Assembly (NCBI GenBank): GCA_029268085.1
Contig: JAJUHD010000007.1
Location: 1 to 27,110 of the forward strand
Direction of reading: 5' to 3'
DNA from: Bacillota bacterium
GTDB lineage: Bacteria > Bacillota > Clostridia > Oscillospirales > Oscillospiraceae
DNA length: 27,110 nt
This document shows positions 24,000 through 27,110 of this stretch, piece by piece. A program made the position numbers and the translations under genes. Position 1 is the first letter of the stretch; the number at the start of each line of letters is the position of its first letter. Under the pieces are notes generated by a model. It saw only the letters and a program-made list of their open reading frames with translations, was not told the DNA's origin and did not search any database.

Positions 24000-24047
24000 A
24001 AAAGAAGCGACTCCTATCAGATCTCTCTGACAGGAGTCGCTTCTTTT
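24000..24047. terminator. Terminator of the lsrACDBF operon
   Basis: A 16-bp perfect stem (24000-24015 and 24032-24047), extended inside by TCAG/CTGA with one mismatch, ending in TTCTTTTGG. The AAAAGAAG arm gives a T-rich tail on the minus strand too, so it may also end the RDD-protein transcript that stops at 24081. Confidence 0.88.
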
Positions 24048-24080
24048 GGATTATTCAGTTACTGATTCTGGCGAGACGAA

Positions 24081-25097
24081 TCATTCTCTCATCATCGAAA
24101 ACTCAAGGTGAAAATATCTCTTCTCGCCTTCGCTTGAGATAAGAAAATTAGAAGCTGGAGTATAGCCGTAGTAATCGACATTGCAGCTGACCTTTACTCT
24201 GGCGGAGGTAAATTCAAAGCTTTGAAAATCGTTCTTGAAGTTTTTCAAAACACCATCTGAACGCAATTTAATACAATTCATCTCCGGCTGAACCGCGACA
24301 TAAGACATGAACGCTGCCAACATATATAAACTTGGGGAACTAATCCATATCTCTTCTGATTCTATCTCAAAAGAGACTCCTGTTACGATGCCGTTAACTT
24401 CATCAATTCTAAATTTGGGAGTTAAACTTGGTGAAAGTTCAATTGTATTCGGGTCTTTCTCCCATGTTCCGTCTGCGTTTAAATCCATGCTGTTGTCAAA
24501 GCCGACATAGTCCATGAAACCGTTGTAGTTTTCCGCAAACTCCGCGGCGCTTATTTCACCTCTGTTCTTTGGTATTTCGGCGTTTAAATTGATGACCGTG
24601 CCGATTGCAATGATTATGGCGTAAACTCCGATAAAAACAAATGACCGGTAAAGCTTCGTATCGCGGACAGAGTATTTATAATCCTCATTCCACAGAAGCC
24701 AGTCTTCGTCTTTGCAGACTTTATAGGATTTGTACATTCTGATAATATTGTAGATCGGTATGTTATAGCCGTAACCTTTGGCAAAAACGCACCATGTCCT
24801 TGAAAGGCCGGCTTTATATGTTAGTCTGCAGCCTTCAGCGTCCGAAAGAGACAATCCGAAAATCCATTTTCCCAATGTAGTTCCGAATCTGGACAGCAAA
24901 AGCGGCTCTATGAAAATCATCTCTGCAAAAACGATATATTCAATTAAGTATAGAACAAGCTTGTTTCTGACAGGATAGCCCCTGAAAACTACATTAAGTA
25001 AAAAAATCCATATAAGATAGTAAACACCGTAATCCACCGAACGGGCAAAATATCTCCGCCAAGGGTATCCCGGATTGGAAATTGCGTCCTCATCCAT
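24081..25097 (-). CDS. RDD-domain membrane protein of unknown function
   Basis: A 338-aa protein. The N-terminal part (about residues 8-150) has the RDD pattern: PWRRYFARSVDYGVYYLIW, then membrane segments and LLSRFGTTLGKWIFGLSLSD. A further membrane segment lies at about 150-170 (FVFIGVYAIIIAIGTVI). The rest (about 175-338) is a soluble, probably extracytoplasmic region that I do not recognise. It is rich in Phe, Asn and Glu and resembles the tails found after RDD domains in many clostridial hypothetical proteins. ATG 25097 was preferred over GTG 25109, whose SD would be immediately adjacent to it. It is a single gene between the lsr terminator and a 460-nt spacer. Function is unknown. Confidence 0.75.
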   Translation of the reverse strand: MDEDAISNPGYPWRRYFARSVDYGVYYLIWIFLLNVVFRGYPVRNKLVLYLIEYIVFAEMIFIEPLLLSRFGTTLGKWIFGLSLSDAEGCRLTYKAGLSRTWCVFAKGYGYNIPIYNIIRMYKSYKVCKDEDWLLWNEDYKYSVRDTKLYRSFVFIGVYAIIIAIGTVINLNAEIPKNRGEISAAEFAENYNGFMDYVGFDNSMDLNADGTWEKDPNTIELSPSLTPKFRIDEVNGIVTGVSFEIESEEIWISSPSLYMLAAFMSYVAVQPEMNCIKLRSDGVLKNFKNDFQSFEFTSARVKVSCNVDYYGYTPASNFLISSEGEKRYFHLEFSMMRE

Positions 25098-25306
25098 AGG
25101 GCCTTTCACCTTTCAAACAAAGTTTTGGTTACTTCCTGTTTTATTGGGGCACGCTCTGTGACGGCTTTTCCTAACGATTATGGTAACATATACCAGTTAA
25201 GAAAACAACCTTTATTTCGATTATTGGAGGGAGCAAGTTTAAAACTCTGCTAATTGCACTTTATGATTAGGAGCAATTTATGATGCTCCGAGCATAGAAT
25301 ATTTAA
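25098..25306. other. Spacer upstream of the RDD gene
   Basis: No gene recognised. It holds the palindrome GGTAACATATACC (near 25183) and a 6-bp hairpin GGAGCA/TGCTCC (25270-25289). A weak promoter for the RDD gene may be present (minus strand TTGTTT, 17-nt spacer, TACCAT), but the match is poor. Confidence 0.35.
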
Positions 25307-25489
25307 AATGTGTGTGCTATACCCTTCTCGCCCGGCTTTGCGATAAAGTCGCCCTTTTTGACAGGAATCTGCTATTATCCAGACGAGGACGTTTACCTGC
25401 ACAAATCGAACGGCAAGAACCGCGTGTACCATGGATCCGACATCGATACTGTCTGGACCTCAGATCCGAATACTGGAGCCGAAAAATAA
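25307..25489 (+). pseudogene. Possible C-terminal coding remnant
   Basis: A plus-strand frame open from 25307 to TAA at 25489 encodes about 60 residues that read like ordinary protein (PFSPGFAIKSPFLTGICYYP then DEDVYLHKSNGKNRVYHGSD and TVWTSDPNTGAEK). The only start candidate, GTG 25310, has no ribosome site, and the frame is closed by TAA just upstream. It therefore looks like the tail of a lost gene, followed by a terminator-like hairpin at 25503-25542. The family is not recognised. It may instead be chance. Confidence 0.35.
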
Positions 25490-25502
25490 GAGCGACTATA
25501 TT

Positions 25503-25542
25503 GAAAAAGCAAGCGAGTTCATACGAACCCACCTGCTTTTTC
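25503..25542. terminator. Terminator-like hairpin after the ECF operon
   Basis: A 9-bp stem GAAAAAGCA/TGCTTTTTC (25503-25511 and 25534-25542) with an inner GTTC/GAAC pair. It has a T-run on either strand and lies 17 nt beyond the end of the ECF S-component gene read on the minus strand. It would also follow the plus-strand remnant. Confidence 0.65.
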
Positions 25543-25559
25543 GGCTATGTTATAGTTTT

Positions 25560-26069
25560 TTATCCAGCTGTGCGCAGCTTTGCAAACAGCTTTCGGAGAG
25601 GATTAATTAGCAGCAGTGTCAGGACAAAATTTGACGCACAATGTGTCAGGTCGAATGGTATCCCGCTGACCCAGTACGACAGCGCCATGGTGGGTCCGCC
25701 GATGAAAAGATATGGTATTGCGCAGAGAAGACCGAACGACAACCCGAACAGCCCCGCAATAAACGCCCAGATGAGGGCGTTTTCATTTTTTCTGAATATC
25801 AGAGCGACGGCAACCAGTATATTCCAGACGTAAAGGTAGTTTATAAACCACAGCCCAAAGCCGTAAATCAGCCCCTCGAGCAAAACAAATACGCCTACGG
25901 AGTAAAAGGCTTTTACTCCGTAGGATATCACTGTAAGAATTATCAGAACAGACACGATATTGATGTTCGGCAAGGCAGACATAGCAACCTGTGTACCGAC
26001 CATAAACGCTGCCATAAGTGAGAGCTCGATGAGCTCCCGATGGGACATCGGCGGTTTAATAGCCTTCAT
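25560..26069 (-). CDS. ECF transporter S component, probably for cobalamin
   Basis: A 169-aa integral membrane protein with about five to six hydrophobic segments, the size and layout of energy-coupling-factor substrate-binding (S) subunits. Features include LSLMAAFMVGTQVAMSALPNINIVSVLIIL near the start, LLEGLIYGFGLWFINYLYVWNIL in the middle and GIPFDLTHCASNFVLTLLLINPLRKL at the end. ATG 26069 overlaps the end of the DUF4430 gene by 14 nt. No good SD precedes it, so translational coupling is likely; ATG 26048 is an alternative. Shared ECF A/A'/T subunits are not in the window. The vitamin is inferred to be cobalamin only from the upstream riboswitch and the DUF4430 partner; the family itself does not reveal it. 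Confidence 0.8.
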   Translation of the reverse strand: MKAIKPPMSHRELIELSLMAAFMVGTQVAMSALPNINIVSVLIILTVISYGVKAFYSVGVFVLLEGLIYGFGLWFINYLYVWNILVAVALIFRKNENALIWAFIAGLFGLSFGLLCAIPYLFIGGPTMALSYWVSGIPFDLTHCASNFVLTLLLINPLRKLFAKLRTAG

Positions 26070-26454
26070 GAAGAGTGAATTCAAAGCTATCGCCGTCCGC
26101 AATCGGGGTCTGATCCACGCCTGTATCGACATATTCGCAGAACTTGGTGTAGCCCCACCACTGCTGCTTGCTTTCGTCGGCGGCTTCGCCGTCAACCGAG
26201 GTAATAAAGAAACCATAATCGCTGTTTTTACCGTTAATGAGCTTTTCCTGCTCAAGGGCGCCTCGCAGGTACTCGGAGTCCGTTTTGATCGTCAGCGTTT
26301 TATCCTCGCCGTTCATATGGTCGATAGAGACAGTAATGGTTTTTGCTCCCGCGGTGACGGCAGGGGAAAGCAGCTTATAGGCGAAATAAGCTCCCGTGGC
26401 AAGAAGAACAAGAATGAGCAGCAATGCAATACCTGTTTTTTTGCTTTTATTAAT
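26056..26454 (-). CDS. DUF4430 (transcobalamin-like C-terminal domain) membrane-anchored protein
   Basis: A 132-aa protein with a short basic N-terminus, one hydrophobic signal/anchor helix (about residues 8-26, GIALLLILVLLATGAYF) and an external DUF4430 domain related to the C-terminal domain of animal transcobalamin. Typical end motifs are visible: FFITSVDGEAADESKQQWWGY, and TPIADGDSFEFTL. It probably helps capture corrinoids for the co-transcribed S component. The start is unusual: the only codon placed correctly after AAAGGAGG is AUU at 26454 (7-nt spacing). Upstream ATG or GTG codons lie inside the riboswitch, and no in-frame ATG, GTG or TTG precedes the anchor helix. The longer frame to 26745 is therefore rejected. 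Confidence 0.78.
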   Translation of the reverse strand: MNKSKKTGIALLLILVLLATGAYFAYKLLSPAVTAGAKTITVSIDHMNGEDKTLTIKTDSEYLRGALEQEKLINGKNSDYGFFITSVDGEAADESKQQWWGYTKFCEYVDTGVDQTPIADGDSFEFTLHEGY

Positions 26455-26469
26455 AAAAAATCCTCCTTT

Positions 26470-26591
26470 AATCGGCTTATCCGCGACGGACTCGTGGGGG
26501 ATTTTCACCCCGCTTCCCTTTGAGGTTATAAGAGGTAAGTCTCTTATAACCTTAGGCAGCCCCATTACAGGGCCGCACCCATGCACCGAAT
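26470..26591 (-). ncRNA. Cobalamin riboswitch (candidate)
   Basis: Read on the minus strand, the leader carries the conserved cobalamin core: GGGAA followed by GGGGTGAAAATCCCC (about 26518-26494). Just upstream is a perfect 12-bp hairpin (26523-26534 with 26541-26552), and before that a 7-bp GC-rich hairpin with one G-U pair (26556-26562 with 26570-26576). The ends pair through TCGG/CCGA (near 26590 and 26471), closing the aptamer. The SD GGAGG lies a few bases beyond the closing stem, so ligand binding could hide the ribosome site. Downstream genes (DUF4430, ECF S component) suit B12 control. The call is by eye; no covariance model was run. Confidence 0.8.
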
Positions 26592-26608
26592 ATTCAGTTT
26601 TCGCTGGT

Positions 26609-26637
26609 ATTGTAATACGAAGAGGGACATTTGGCAA
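26609..26637 (-). promoter_or_regulatory. Promoter of the riboswitch-DUF4430-ECF operon
   Basis: On the minus strand, TTGCCA (26637-26632), a 17-nt spacer, then TACAAT (26614-26609). The predicted start, about 26602, is roughly ten bases before the aptamer, which supports both calls. Confidence 0.65.
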
Positions 26638-26708
26638 GGGATATGTGAAAAGACAGAGAACAAAGAGACAAAATGTGACCTTGTCCATGTGGTATAGTAA
26701 AATTAAGC

Positions 26709-26727
26709 ATTCGGAAGTATCCCGAAT
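26709..26727. promoter_or_regulatory. Inverted repeat upstream of the holin gene
   Basis: ATTCGG and CCGAAT arms (26709-26714 and 26722-26727) separated by 7 nt, about 35 nt before the holin start. TATAGT at 26693-26698 could be a -10, but no matching -35 is seen. It may be an operator or a small leader hairpin. Confidence 0.3.
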
Positions 26728-26762
26728 AATTACAATATAGTACATAAGGAGGCTAAATATCT

Positions 26763-26990
26763 ATGGACAAAACCAATACCGCTGCAACAGATGCAAAGCA
26801 GAACAGATGGAAAAGCTGGCCTATGTGGCTCGGCATACTCTCCGCGCTCTGGATGCTCGCTTCATCGCTGGGGCTGCCGCAGCAGATCGGGCTGACAAAC
26901 GAGACGTTTAACAACATCGTTAGCGCAATCGGCACGATACTTACGCTGTTCGGCGTTGTAAACAACCCAACTAACCCGAACGGACTGTAA
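26763..26990 (+). CDS. Phage-type holin (phi-LC3-like), orphan
   Basis: A 75-aa protein with a charged N-terminus, a Trp-rich hydrophobic segment (WPMWLGILSALWMLASSLGLP, about residues 19-39), a short polar stretch (LTNETFN) and a second hydrophobic segment (IVSAIGTILTLFGVV) ending in NNPTNPNGL. The size, two-segment layout and the Asn-Asn-Pro-Thr ending are characteristic of small phage holins of Gram-positive hosts, which form membrane holes for endolysin release. AAGGAGG lies 10 nt before ATG 26763. No endolysin or phage structural gene is visible in the window, although only 120 nt follow the stop and those hold nothing recognisable. It is divergent from the B12 operon. Confidence 0.75.
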   Translation: MDKTNTAATDAKQNRWKSWPMWLGILSALWMLASSLGLPQQIGLTNETFNNIVSAIGTILTLFGVVNNPTNPNGL

Positions 26991-27110
26991 TCATGACCTA
27001 ATATGATGTACAAATCTGATTTAAAAGTATGAGCATTAAATTACCGCTTCCTATTCTGAGCCCCGCGGCATTTTTGCATGAATAGCATTAAAAAACTGAA
27101 ATTTTGAAAA

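Noticed and set aside
25312..25833. 173-codon plus-strand frame
   Set aside because: Starts in the spacer in a different frame from the better remnant and runs antisense into the ECF gene; Arg/Ser-rich shadow composition.
26455..26745. N-terminal extension of the DUF4430 protein to an upstream ATG
   Set aside because: It would be encoded by the promoter and riboswitch, and has no plausible SD or protein character.
1..27110. CRISPR arrays, tRNA, rRNA, insertion sequences
   Set aside because: No regularly spaced repeats, cloverleaf-like sequences, rRNA signatures or transposase genes were seen by eye on either strand.

Overview
The window reads as chromosome from an anaerobic, Gram-positive Clostridia-type bacterium (Bacillota). 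The evidence is a dnaG-sigA pair, a single-chain pyruvate:ferredoxin oxidoreductase, an oxygen-labile-type cysteine desulfidase, lipoprotein signal peptides ending in LAAC, strong GGAGG ribosome sites with frequent GTG/TTG starts, and ECF-type vitamin transport. No rRNA, tRNA, IS element or CRISPR array was seen.

Layout. (1) 1-2.6 kb: 3' part of DNA primase and the complete housekeeping sigma factor, closed by a 22-bp perfect terminator stem. (2) 2.66-10.2 kb: a catabolic or uptake island. It holds a tripartite tricarboxylate transporter (tctCBA) behind a cation-efflux gene, a URO-D/methyltransferase-family enzyme, a divergent HutC-type GntR regulator and a cysteine desulfidase. TTTGTATATACAAA-like sites sit at or near each minus-strand promoter, suggesting one GntR regulon that may extend to the next gene. 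(3) 10.2-14.3 kb: nifJ (PFOR) with a long leader. (4) 14.3-24.05 kb: a complete autoinducer-2 (AI-2) uptake and processing locus of the lsr type, as two divergent operons. Minus strand: lsrR, lsrK, a cupin and a ureidoglycolate-lyase-like cupin. Plus strand: lsrA, lsrC, lsrD, lsrB, lsrF. No LsrG (ABM-fold isomerase) is present, and the two cupins occupy its expected place. (5) 24.08-25.5 kb: an RDD-domain membrane protein and a short coding remnant. (6) 25.56-26.6 kb: a probable cobalamin-riboswitch operon with a transcobalamin-like DUF4430 protein, which apparently starts on AUU, and an ECF S component. (7) 26.76-26.99 kb: an orphan phage-type holin.

How the parts work together. The lsr system would bind AI-2 outside the cell (LsrB), import it (LsrACD), phosphorylate it (LsrK), release LsrR repression, and degrade phospho-AI-2 through an isomerisation (cupin?) and LsrF to central metabolites. 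The GntR island looks like import of a carboxylate (TctCBA), its processing by a zinc methyltransferase-like enzyme, and cysteine to pyruvate conversion that can feed PFOR. The B12 operon would scavenge corrinoids under riboswitch control. The most interesting points are the cupin-for-LsrG replacement, the multi-site GntR regulon, and the riboswitch operon with a non-canonical start codon.
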